DNA of 64,000 nucleotides from Henriciella sp. (GTDB taxonomy: Bacteria; Pseudomonadota; Alphaproteobacteria; Caulobacterales; Hyphomonadaceae), in contig NZ_JAPYPG010000001.1 of the NCBI RefSeq assembly GCF_029937755.1, positions 124,001 through 188,000 of the forward strand, in the 5' to 3' direction. Made by a program: the position numbers and the translations under genes. Of this stretch, positions 46,469 through 54,389 are shown one piece after another (the stretch's first letter is position 1; every line of letters begins with the position of its first letter). Below the pieces are notes generated by a model. That model worked only from the letters and a program-made list of their open reading frames with translations. It was not told where the DNA came from and searched no databases.

Positions 46469-46957
46469 ATGACTGACTACATTGGCTACGAAGCTTTGAC
46501 TCAGGCGGCCATGCGCGGTGTCGTGCGTGAGGCCTTGCGGGAGACTGCCCGCAACAAGGCCGCGCCGGGTGAGCATCACTTTTACATCACCTTCCGCACC
46601 AAGGCGCCGGGCGTGAAAATGGCCGAGCATCTTGTGGAGCGCTTTCCGGACGAGATGACCATCGTCGTCCAGCACCAGTTCTGGGACCTGGAAATCTTCG
46701 ATGGCCATTTCGAAGTGATCCTGAAGTTCAATGGCGTGCCCCAGCACCTCTCCATCCCGTTTGCCGCGATGACCCGTTTCGTGGACCCGTCCGTCAATTT
46801 TGGCCTGTCCTTCGAGCGCAGCGACCAGGCCACAGGCCAGGATGTCGTCGCGCCGACGACAGACTCCGACGCGCCCGAGCCGGAAGAGCCGAAGCGTGCT
46901 TCCGGGGATGATGGCGCAAGCACCGTCGTCAGCATTGACGCCTTCCGCCGGAAATAG
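46469..46957 (+). CDS. sspB: SspB, ClpXP adaptor for ssrA-tagged proteins (alphaproteobacterial type)
   Basis: Binds the tmRNA tag and tethers substrates to ClpX. The 162 residues start with the SspB fold (YEALTQAAMRGVVREALRE), continue FYITFRTKAPGVKM, then QFWDLEIFDGHFEVILKFNG, a flexible acidic linker at about 120-148, and a basic C-terminal ClpX-binding tail (VVSIDAFRRK). This arrangement is that of the alphaproteobacterial SspB. The tag it would recognise is encoded about 560 bp upstream, in ssrA. Confidence 0.93.
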   Translation: MTDYIGYEALTQAAMRGVVREALRETARNKAAPGEHHFYITFRTKAPGVKMAEHLVERFPDEMTIVVQHQFWDLEIFDGHFEVILKFNGVPQHLSIPFAAMTRFVDPSVNFGLSFERSDQATGQDVVAPTTDSDAPEPEEPKRASGDDGASTVVSIDAFRRK

Positions 46958-46959
46958 CC

Positions 46960-47418
46960 TTGGCCGATAGCGATACTGAAAAGCCGCGCATGAGCGATGC
47001 CGACATGCTGGCGCGCTTCCAGACTTCGAAGAAACGCCCGGCCTGTTCCGACACGCTCGGCATGCACCTCGCCGAAGTCCATCAGGACGAGATGCGCATC
47101 GTCGTCGATTTCGTCGCCAATGAAAGCTTCGCCAATCCGACCGGCGCGATCCAGGGCGGCTTTATCGCAGCCATGCTGGATGAGGCCATCTCGACCAACA
47201 TCATCATCGCCTCGAACGTCACCATGACGGCCCCGACACTGGAGATGAAGGTGTCGTACCTCCGCCCGCTTTTCGTCGGGCCTGCAAAGGTCGAGGCGAC
47301 AATCCTGAAATTCGGCAAGACGGTGTGCTTCTCGGAAGCGAAGTGCCTCGACCCGGACGGAAAGATCGTCGCCACCGCCACCGCCACAGCAGCACCAAAG
47401 CCCTTCAAGCGGTTCTGA
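46960..47418 (+). CDS. PaaI-type acyl-CoA thioesterase (hotdog fold)
   Basis: A 152-residue single hotdog domain with the family signature NPTGAIQGGFIAAMLDEAIS, in which the aspartate near the glutamine is the usual catalytic pair, followed by TAPTLEMKVSYLRPL. The acyl group is unknown. The TTG at 46960 begins the frame but an ATG at 46990 is equally plausible; no clear ribosome-binding site decides. It starts 2 nt after sspB and ends 3 nt before the next gene. Confidence 0.85.
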   Translation: MADSDTEKPRMSDADMLARFQTSKKRPACSDTLGMHLAEVHQDEMRIVVDFVANESFANPTGAIQGGFIAAMLDEAISTNIIIASNVTMTAPTLEMKVSYLRPLFVGPAKVEATILKFGKTVCFSEAKCLDPDGKIVATATATAAPKPFKRF

Positions 47419-47421
47419 ACC

Positions 47422-48225
47422 ATGTCCGGTGTGGACGTGATCCCCGCTGACGCATTGCAATGCATCCGCAAACGACTGGAGCGGGTGAAGGCCGAGCACG
47501 ATGCACGCATCCTGCTGGCCGTCGAATCGGGGAGCCGGGCCTGGGGCTTTCCCTCGCCAGACAGCGACTTCGATGTCCGCTTTATCTATGTCCTGCCCAA
47601 GCGCGCCTATCTCGGCCTCGAACAGCCTCGGGACGTCATCGAGCAGCCCATTGAGGGCCTCTACGACATCAATGGCTGGGATCTCCGCAAGGCGCTCAAC
47701 CTGCTCCTCAAGGCCAATCCGGCCATAGCGGAATGGCTTCGTTCTCCAATCGTCTACGAAGAAGCCCCGGGATTTCGCGAAGAGATCGAAGCATTGCTCG
47801 CGCTGATCGATGAACGGCCGGCCGCGCAGCATCACCATCTCAGCACCTTGCGCTCGGCTTATACCCGCCAGATCCAGGGCCAGGAAACGGTGAGACTGAA
47901 GAAGTACTTTTATTGCCTGCGTCCGGCCTATGCCCTGCACTGGATGTGGGAGAACGCCGACGGGCAGTTGCCTATGGTCTTTTCAGAGCTCCGGCGCGGC
48001 GTGCGCGAACCCGCCGACAGGGCAGAGGAAATCGACCGGCTTCTGTCACTGAAGGCTTCGACCCGCGACCTCGGTGCTGGCGACCCGCTTCCAATGCTGG
48101 ACAGCTTTCTTGAGGCGACGATCGCCAAGGCCGAGAGCCTTGACCTCGGCCACCAGAAAAAACCTGTGCCATCTGTGCGGGCTGCATGCGAAAGCCTCTT
48201 GTTGCGCACGCTGGAGGAAGCCTGA
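47422..48225 (+). CDS. Nucleotidyltransferase-fold protein (RlaP/COG3541-like)
   Basis: A 267-residue predicted nucleotidyltransferase of the DNA polymerase beta superfamily. The catalytic motif is GSRAWGFPSPDSDFDVRFIY (GS, then DxD as DFD), with conserved WDLRKALNLLLKANP and RLKKYFYCLRPAYALHW downstream. These are features of the RlaP/COG3541 group, some of which act with RNA-ligation enzymes. No RNA ligase is adjacent here, so the role is open. It follows the thioesterase by 3 nt. Confidence 0.82.
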   Translation: MSGVDVIPADALQCIRKRLERVKAEHDARILLAVESGSRAWGFPSPDSDFDVRFIYVLPKRAYLGLEQPRDVIEQPIEGLYDINGWDLRKALNLLLKANPAIAEWLRSPIVYEEAPGFREEIEALLALIDERPAAQHHHLSTLRSAYTRQIQGQETVRLKKYFYCLRPAYALHWMWENADGQLPMVFSELRRGVREPADRAEEIDRLLSLKASTRDLGAGDPLPMLDSFLEATIAKAESLDLGHQKKPVPSVRAACESLLLRTLEEA

Positions 48226-48370
48226 CGCCGCAGCGGCCTTCAGCCCCTCCCATTATTTAACTTGAATATTCCCCAATTGCGGGCATTTACCGAAATTGCG
48301 CGACGCCAGCGCGGGCAAAACCCTGATCCCTTTCCGGGCGGCGACCCGGTCTTTCAGGAGTGTCCCGGCG

Positions 48371-48847
48371 ATGATGCTGGTGCCCTGTTATCTTGCTGCG
48401 TCCGACATCGAAGGTCTCGGCGTTTTCTCCCGCAACCCCATCAAGCAAGGCGCGCTGATCTGGCGGTTCGACCCGCGCGTCGACCGGATGATCTCGCTCG
48501 ACAGCTTCTGCGATGCCGATGAACGGCTTTCGGATTTTCTCAAGCGCTACACTTACATCCCGCCCTACGACACATCCGTCTGCATCCTGGACGGCGATGA
48601 GGGCCGCTACATGAACCATAGCGAGCGACCAAATACCGACTTCTCCAGCATTGATGCCGGCTATGCCCTCGCCGACATCCCGGCCGGCGTCGAGCTGACC
48701 TGCGACTATCGCGAGTTCGACACGACGGCTGATCACATGATGGCTTCCATCAGCCCGCTCGGACGCCAGCTTTCCCACCAGATGATCGCCCCTGCCCTTA
48801 GCAATAGCAGGGACGGCGAGAGCTGGATCACCCCGCGCTTGTCGTAA
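48371..48847 (+). CDS. SET-domain protein
   Basis: The ATG at 48371 follows CAGGAGT. The 158 residues form a small SET methyltransferase fold: an N-terminal GLGVFSRNPIKQGALIWRFD strand pair, then the SAM-binding RYMNHSERPNTDF and the catalytic-tyrosine segment LTCDYREFD. Pre- and post-SET zinc domains are lacking. Bacterial SET proteins of this size are of unknown target. It stands alone between the nucleotidyltransferase and a convergent MAPEG gene. Confidence 0.85.
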   Translation: MMLVPCYLAASDIEGLGVFSRNPIKQGALIWRFDPRVDRMISLDSFCDADERLSDFLKRYTYIPPYDTSVCILDGDEGRYMNHSERPNTDFSSIDAGYALADIPAGVELTCDYREFDTTADHMMASISPLGRQLSHQMIAPALSNSRDGESWITPRLS

Positions 48848-48871
48848 CAGGCCTGTACGCTGCGGCCGGAC

Positions 48872-49273
48872 CTAAAACCCGGTCGCGGCAATCACGTAAA
48901 GCTCGATCAGGATCCCGACGAGGCTGACAGCCCAGACCAGTGTCCGCAGCACCGGGATGCCGATGAGGTAAACCGGCGCATAGGCCAGCCGCGCCCAGAA
49001 ATAGAGCGCCCCACCAATCGCGGTAAGGCCGGAATTGAGGCCGGCCGTCTCGATGAGGAGAATGGCGAAGCCAAAAAGGAGAAGGCCTTCAATATGGTTC
49101 TGGACGGTCCGTTTGGCGCGGCCCGCAAAGACATCCTCCCGGCCCGGCTCGTCGCGGGGACCAAGGCCCCAGCTCAGGCCATTGGCCAGAATCGCGCTCG
49201 ACGCCTGAACGGCAATCAGCACGAGCAGGATCACGACGGACCCGGAGAGATACAGCATTTCCTGAGACATCAT
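48872..49273 (-). CDS. MAPEG family membrane protein
   Basis: A 133-residue protein with four hydrophobic helices. The MAPEG pattern is visible as VQNHIEGLLLFGFAILL and the RLAYAPVYLIGIPVLRTL segment, typical of bacterial members related to eicosanoid/glutathione enzymes. Glutathione-dependent activity is inferred from family only. Ribosome-binding site GGAGGG precedes ATG 49273. Confidence 0.88.
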   Translation of the reverse strand: MMSQEMLYLSGSVVILLVLIAVQASSAILANGLSWGLGPRDEPGREDVFAGRAKRTVQNHIEGLLLFGFAILLIETAGLNSGLTAIGGALYFWARLAYAPVYLIGIPVLRTLVWAVSLVGILIELYVIAATGF

Positions 49274-49357
49274 GGCGTTAGCCCTCCCGATGTTACGCAG
49301 TCAGTACTCTATTCTTCTGCACGCGCCTTTCCAGTTGCTTCAGGTTACAGGGTAAAT

Positions 49358-49729
49358 TCAATCCATCGCCTCGACGCGCATATAGATGCCCTCGCGGTCC
49401 CCCACACGGCGTTCGACCAGAAGACGGGCCACCTGATGGTCGTCGACGAAAACATTGCCTGAGACGCTGTCGAGCAGCGCCTTGGCGAGATTGTCGAGGT
49501 CCATCCAGGGCGGGTCGCCGGTATACTCCATGACGATGTGGACGGCATAATCGCCATGGCCGGGCCGGAGCGGGGTGAAATCCTTGCGGAAGAACTCCCT
49601 CAGCAGCGGTTTGTAATATTTCGCCTGCGTCGTCAGCCCGAAGCAGCGCACCTCCAGCGCCCCCTCATCGGTGATGCGGGCACGAACCTTTCCGCTCTTG
49701 GTCCAGTCGTTCAATCCTGCTCCACCCAT
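49358..49729 (-). CDS. RusA-family Holliday-junction resolvase-like protein
   Basis: A 123-residue protein with the RusA pattern: DPPWMDLDNLAKALLDSVSG followed by VFVDDHQVARLLVERR. The aspartates in DLDN and DD match the conserved metal ligands of RusA, so junction-cleaving activity is plausible. RusA enzymes usually travel in prophages, but no phage genes adjoin this one. It overlaps the hemH stop by 19 nt. A TTG start slightly inside the frame is also possible. Confidence 0.75.
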   Translation of the reverse strand: MGGAGLNDWTKSGKVRARITDEGALEVRCFGLTTQAKYYKPLLREFFRKDFTPLRPGHGDYAVHIVMEYTGDPPWMDLDNLAKALLDSVSGNVFVDDHQVARLLVERRVGDREGIYMRVEAMD

Positions 49730-50769
49730 CCCGCCAGGTCACGCTTCACCAGCGTTTCCAGCAGGTCGATCGCGCGGTCGCTGTCATTCAGGCATGGCAC
49801 GACGGAATAGTGCGTGCCGCCAGCCTCGGTGAACTGCTCATGCCCGAGGATCGAAATTTCCTCCAGCGTCTCAAGGCAATCGGATATGAAGGCCGGCGAG
49901 ACCACGACGAGCTTCTTCACGCCTTCGCCCGGCAGGGCTTCCAGCGTCTTGTCGGTATAGGGCTGCAGCCATTCCGTCGGCCCGAACCGGCTCTGGAAGG
50001 TCGTTATCGCGAAGCCTTTGTCCCAGCCAAGCTTTTCTGCCACCAGCCGCGTGGTCTTGTGGCAATGGCAATGATACGGATCGCCGTTCTCGAAATAGGA
50101 TTTCGGGATGCCGTGATAGCTCATCAGCACACGGTCGGGTGTGAAGTCCAGGCCCTGAATGTGCTCGCGGATAGAGGTGGCCAGCGCCTCGATATAGTCG
50201 GGATGATCGTGAAAGGGCTGGGCGGTGCGCACGGCCGGCTGCCAGCGCAGTTTCTCGATGGCCCGGAAAGTGCGGTCATAGACACTCGCCGTCGTCGTCG
50301 CGGAATACTGCGGATAAAGCGCCAGCACGGCGATGCGCGTGCAGCCCTCCCGCGTCAGACGCTCGATCTTCGAGGCGATGGAGGGATTACCGTAATTCAT
50401 CGCGAAATCGACCAGCACCTTGTCGCTGCCGATCCGGGCGGCGAGCTTTTCGGCCTGGCGGCGTGTATAGACGAGCAGGGGCGAGCCTTCCTCCATCCAG
50501 ACCTTCTTGTAGGCTTCGCCGGATTTCGACGGACGGAAGGTCAGGATCGGCCCCTGCAGGATGGGCTGCCAGAGCAGCGGATTGAGCTCGATGACGCGCC
50601 GGTCGGAGAGGAATTCGGAGAGGTAGCGGCGCATCGACCAGTAGTCGGTCCCGTCAGGTGTCCCGAGATTGACGAGGAGCACACCGGTCTTGCCCTCGGC
50701 GATGGCGGGGTGTCCGTCCGGAGCCTTGTCCGGCACACGGGCGGTGCTGGCGAAACGCGTATCGGGCAT
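49711..50769 (-). CDS. hemH: Ferrochelatase
   Basis: Inserts Fe2+ into protoporphyrin IX, the last step of haem synthesis. From ATG 50769 (AGGAGAGGACAAAGG upstream) it is 352 residues. The family signatures are NLGTPDGTDYWSMRRYLSEF, SEGSPLxx-type region (EEGSPLLVYTRRQAEKL), the catalytic-histidine LMSYHGIPKSYFENGDPYHC and VVSPAFISDCLETLEEI. Upstream codons to 50829 are open but unlikely. Divergent from the OmpA-like lipoprotein gene. Confidence 0.96.
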   Translation of the reverse strand: MPDTRFASTARVPDKAPDGHPAIAEGKTGVLLVNLGTPDGTDYWSMRRYLSEFLSDRRVIELNPLLWQPILQGPILTFRPSKSGEAYKKVWMEEGSPLLVYTRRQAEKLAARIGSDKVLVDFAMNYGNPSIASKIERLTREGCTRIAVLALYPQYSATTTASVYDRTFRAIEKLRWQPAVRTAQPFHDHPDYIEALATSIREHIQGLDFTPDRVLMSYHGIPKSYFENGDPYHCHCHKTTRLVAEKLGWDKGFAITTFQSRFGPTEWLQPYTDKTLEALPGEGVKKLVVVSPAFISDCLETLEEISILGHEQFTEAGGTHYSVVPCLNDSDRAIDLLETLVKRDLAGWVEQD

Positions 50770-50905
50770 GTCTGCCTTTGTCCTCTCCTGCTTGCTGACC
50801 AATAGATAGAGCGCAGCGCGCCGAAACAAGCGTTCAGCACTGTTACTCTTGCGCCCGGCGGCGGAAACCTGCGAAAGTCACCTCTGGTTAACCAGGGAAA
50901 CGTCC

Positions 50906-51334
50906 ATGATGGCTTCACGCATTGCGCCGCTAGCGCTGTTGCTGGCGTGCCTGACAGCTGCATGCGGCAATGATCGTGAACCGATCCGGTTCGAATACGC
51001 TGAAACAGTAATGGACATCTGCGCCGAGGCCGTCATTGGCTTCCCGACCGACAGTGCCACCCTGTCCGAGACGGCCCAGGCAAAACTGTACGACGCTGTC
51101 GACCAGCTCGGCACGGACTGCGAAGGCGCAAGCATCGAGATCATCTCCTTTGCCGATCAGGCCGGCGACCAGATGGCCTATGCGCGCACGGCCACCGTCG
51201 AGGACGCGATCGTCACGAGTTACGGCATCTCCGACAGCCGCATCGCCAAGTCGACCGAGGAAGCGCCGTCGCTGGAGATGGCCGACCATGTCCGCATTGC
51301 CCTCATGGTCGAGGTCCCGGTCGAGGACGAATAG
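50906..51334 (+). CDS. OmpA-like lipoprotein
   Basis: A 142-residue outer-membrane lipoprotein candidate. It has a signal peptide with lipobox LTAACGN (Cys at about 20), then a short OmpA-like peptidoglycan-associated domain: GFPTDSATLSETAQAKLYDA, IIS-FADQAGDQ, and AYARTATVEDAIVTSYGI with the usual arrangement of strands and helices. The key peptidoglycan-binding residues are not fully conserved. AGGGAAA precedes the ATG pair (50906 or 50909). Confidence 0.78.
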   Translation: MMASRIAPLALLLACLTAACGNDREPIRFEYAETVMDICAEAVIGFPTDSATLSETAQAKLYDAVDQLGTDCEGASIEIISFADQAGDQMAYARTATVEDAIVTSYGISDSRIAKSTEEAPSLEMADHVRIALMVEVPVEDE

Positions 51335-51432
51335 GTCCGCTCGCGCACCATCTGGCGCATTTGCGCCTGTCTGCCTGCGTGCTAAAGCGCGCGGGACACT
51401 ACACATTTTGCCGAACATGAAGGAGCCACCCG

Positions 51433-52842
51433 ATGGGACTTTTTGGCGACAAGGAGCCGAAGCCGCGCACCGAAACCGATACGATGGGCGGAATCGAGGT
51501 TGCCGGTGACAAGTATTGGGGCGCACAGGCGCAACGCTCGCTCGGCAACTTCAAGATCGGCTGGGAAAAGCAACCAGAGCCGGTCGTTCGCGCGCTCGGC
51601 ATCGTCAAGAAGGCCGCCGCCCAGACCAATATGGAGCTCGGCAAACTCGACGCGAAGCTCGGTGAGGCGATCATCCAGGCCGCTGACGAAGTCATCGACG
51701 GCAAGCTCGACGAGCATTTCCCGCTCGTCGTCTGGCAGACAGGATCGGGCACGCAGTCCAACATGAACGCCAATGAGGTGATCTCGAACCGCGCCATCGA
51801 GATCCTCGGCGGCGAGCTCGGCACAAAGACGCCGGTTCACCCGAATGACCATTGCAACATGTCGCAGTCGTCGAACGACACCTTCCCGACAGCGATGCAC
51901 ATCGCCTGCGCGGAAGAAGTCACCCACCGGCTCCTTCCCGCGCTGAAAAAGCTGCATGGCGCAATCGATGCGAAAGCCAGGGAATGGGCCGACATCATCA
52001 AGATCGGCCGCACGCACACCCAGGACGCGACCCCGGTCACGCTCGGCCAGGAATTCTCCGGCTATGCCCAGCAGCTCGCCAATGGCATCGAGCGCATCGA
52101 GATGACGCTGCCGAAGCTGATGGAGCTGGCCCAGGGCGGCACGGCGGTCGGCACCGGTCTCGCCTCGCCGGTCGGCTTCGATGACATGGTCGCCAAGAAG
52201 ATCGCCGAGATCACCGGCCTCGACTTCAAGACCGCACCGAACAAGTTCGAGGCACTGGCCGCGCATGATGCGATGGTCTTCACCCATGGCGCGATCGCAA
52301 CGGTCGCCATGTCCTGCTTCAAGATCGCCAACGATATCCGCTTCCTCGGCTCCGGCCCGCGCTCGGGCCTTGGCGAGCTGGCGCTTCCGGAAAACGAGCC
52401 GGGCAGCTCGATCATGCCGGGCAAGGTGAACCCGACCCAGTGCGAAGCCCTGACGCAGGTCTGCGCCCATATCCATGGCAACAATGCCGCCATCGGCTTT
52501 GCCGGCAGCCAGGGCCATTTCGAGCTCAACGTCTTCAACCCGATGATGGCCTACAACTTCCTGCAGTCGACGCGCCTTCTGGCCGACGCCGCAGTTTCCT
52601 TCACCGACAATTGCGTGGTGGGCATCGAGCCGCGTCTCGACAATATCGAGCGGGGGCTGAAGAACTCGCTGATGCTGGTGACACCGCTGAAGGAAAAATA
52701 CGGCTATGACCGCGCCGCCACCATCGCCAAGACCGCCCACAAGAACGGCACCACGCTGCGCGAGGAAGCCATAAAGGACGGCATCCCGGCGGAAGACTTC
52801 GATGCCATCGTCGACCCGGCCAAGATGATCTCGCCGGGGTGA
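51433..52842 (+). CDS. fumC: Class II fumarate hydratase
   Basis: Hydrates fumarate to L-malate in the TCA cycle; iron-independent. The 469 residues contain [62 protein letters not shown], and the catalytic-loop signature [17 protein letters not shown]. Length is normal. The ATG at 51433 lies behind GAAGGAG. It is followed by an unrelated small gene. Confidence 0.97.
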   Translation: MGLFGDKEPKPRTETDTMGGIEVAGDKYWGAQAQRSLGNFKIGWEKQPEPVVRALGIVKKAAAQTNMELGKLDAKLGEAIIQAADEVIDGKLDEHFPLVVWQTGSGTQSNMNANEVISNRAIEILGGELGTKTPVHPNDHCNMSQSSNDTFPTAMHIACAEEVTHRLLPALKKLHGAIDAKAREWADIIKIGRTHTQDATPVTLGQEFSGYAQQLANGIERIEMTLPKLMELAQGGTAVGTGLASPVGFDDMVAKKIAEITGLDFKTAPNKFEALAAHDAMVFTHGAIATVAMSCFKIANDIRFLGSGPRSGLGELALPENEPGSSIMPGKVNPTQCEALTQVCAHIHGNNAAIGFAGSQGHFELNVFNPMMAYNFLQSTRLLADAAVSFTDNCVVGIEPRLDNIERGLKNSLMLVTPLKEKYGYDRAATIAKTAHKNGTTLREEAIKDGIPAEDFDAIVDPAKMISPG

Positions 52843-52855
52843 TTGCGCCGGGCCG

Positions 52856-53317
52856 ATGGAAAAGCTCACCGCCTTCGCGAAGCAGTGGCAGAACGCCCGC
52901 GAGGACGGATTTGGCTGCTGGGTCGGTGACATCAGCGATGTACGGGAATCAGAACGCGTAACCACTATTGCGCGCCGCGCGGGCTACGCCCCGGAATCCA
53001 GGGACGATTTCTTCGAGATCAGCCGCCGGACAGCTGCGCGCGTGCTGGCCTACGTCCAGAAGGAATCGCTCGCCTATGGGCAGCGCCGGTACCGCGAGGG
53101 CCTCGCCCGGGACATGTCCGCCATGCTTGGCGAGCTGGGCCCGGCGGCGCGGTTCTGGTCCAACTCGCGCCATAGCGATTTCGAACCGGCCTCGCCCGTC
53201 TTCACCCCTGATAATGCCTGGATGTGGATCGGCCTGACCGAGGCGACCTTCGATACAGGCGTGATTGCCTGCAATGAGGAGACCGGCTTTATTTTCTGGA
53301 TCGAGGAAGAGGACTGA
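52856..53317 (+). CDS. Hypothetical protein
   Basis: A 153-residue cytoplasmic protein of unknown family, starting 13 nt after fumC. It has a charged N-terminal half (helical, RESERVTTIARRAGYAP; TAARVLAYVQKESLAYGQ) and a C-terminal strand-rich segment with WMWIGLTEATFDTGVIA and an acidic end. Codon composition fits the neighbours, so it is probably a real gene. No motif suggests a function. Confidence 0.65.
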   Translation: MEKLTAFAKQWQNAREDGFGCWVGDISDVRESERVTTIARRAGYAPESRDDFFEISRRTAARVLAYVQKESLAYGQRRYREGLARDMSAMLGELGPAARFWSNSRHSDFEPASPVFTPDNAWMWIGLTEATFDTGVIACNEETGFIFWIEEED

Positions 53318-53475
53318 GTGGGGCCGAATTCCGCCCGTAATAATCCTGATGTTTTTCTTCGCGCCCTCATGGACGAAGAGATCTGATTTATGGCGATAGC
53401 CCGCTCCACATACTTGCCAGCCCGCGTCCCCTACGCCAAAAGCTTCACCAGTGAAGAAAAATGGAGGACCGCGAC

Positions 53476-54285
53476 ATGGATACCGATTTCAGCAACCTGT
53501 TTTCTGTGAAGGGCAAGACCGTCGTCATCACCGGCGGCTCGCGCGGGATTGGCGAAATGCTGGCGGCCGGCTACCTCGCCAATGGCGCGAAGGTCATCAT
53601 CTCATCGCGCAAGGCCGATGCCTGCGAAGAGACAGTCAAGCGTCTGAAAGACCAGTATGGCGGCGAGACCTATGCCATCCCGTCAGACGTTGGCCAGATG
53701 GTCGGCATCCAGCACCTCGCCGATGAAATCGCCAAACGCGAGGACAAGGTCGACGTTCTCATCAATAATGCAGGCGTCGCCTGGGGCGCCACGCTTGAAG
53801 AGTTTCCGGAAAGCGGCTGGGACAAGGTTATGGACGTGAACGTCAAAGGCATCTTCTTCCTGTTCCAGAAGCTGATTCCGCTGCTGCGGAAGTCCGCAAA
53901 CGCCGAGGATCCGGCCCGCGTCATCAATATTGCCTCGATCGACGGCCTGCACACCTCGCCCTTCAGCGGCTATGCCTATGGCACCTCCAAGGCGGCCGTC
54001 ATTCACCTGACCCGTTTCATGGCGTCCCAGCATGTCGGCGAACATATCCTCGTCAACGGGATCGCGCCCGGCCCCTTCCCGACCTGGATGCTGTCGACCG
54101 GCGTTGGCTTCGGCGGCAAGACCGAAGGCGTCGATTGGCAGGCCATTGGCGATAGCAACCCATCCGGCCGGGTGGGGACGCCGCAGGATATTGCCGGTCT
54201 GGCCATGTTCCTTTCATCACGGGCGGGCGCCTATATCTCGGGCCATACCATCCCCTGCGATGGCGGTATCGTCGCGTCCAGCTAG
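53476..54285 (+). CDS. Short-chain dehydrogenase/reductase
   Basis: The ATG at 53476 follows GGAGGA at 8 nt; the longer frame from 53461 is unlikely. The 269-residue SDR has TGGSRGIGEMLAAGYL, LINNAGVAWGATLEEFP, and the triad region NIASIDGLHTSPFSGYAYGT with SKAAV. The catalytic Ser-Tyr-Lys arrangement is intact. It resembles the gluconate-5-dehydrogenase/3-oxoacyl reductase-type SDRs, but the substrate is unknown. Confidence 0.88.
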   Translation: MDTDFSNLFSVKGKTVVITGGSRGIGEMLAAGYLANGAKVIISSRKADACEETVKRLKDQYGGETYAIPSDVGQMVGIQHLADEIAKREDKVDVLINNAGVAWGATLEEFPESGWDKVMDVNVKGIFFLFQKLIPLLRKSANAEDPARVINIASIDGLHTSPFSGYAYGTSKAAVIHLTRFMASQHVGEHILVNGIAPGPFPTWMLSTGVGFGGKTEGVDWQAIGDSNPSGRVGTPQDIAGLAMFLSSRAGAYISGHTIPCDGGIVASS

Positions 54286-54389
54286 TCTGGCGCCGGGGAA
54301 AATTCAGCTTTTTTGACGGTCTTCGTGTTGCGCCGCAGCATGATCGCGGCCATACGGGCGGCAACCTTCCAGACACGCAAACAAGACTG

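Noticed and set aside
46582-47940. Long minus-strand frame across sspB, the thioesterase and the nucleotidyltransferase
   Set aside because: Opposes three genes with recognised families; no motif in its translation.
49358-49729. Prophage remnant suggested by a RusA-type gene
   Set aside because: No integrase, portal, terminase, tail or attachment-site signal nearby.
51382-52965. Long minus-strand frame opposite fumC
   Set aside because: fumC on the plus strand has all class II signatures; the opposing product is low-information.
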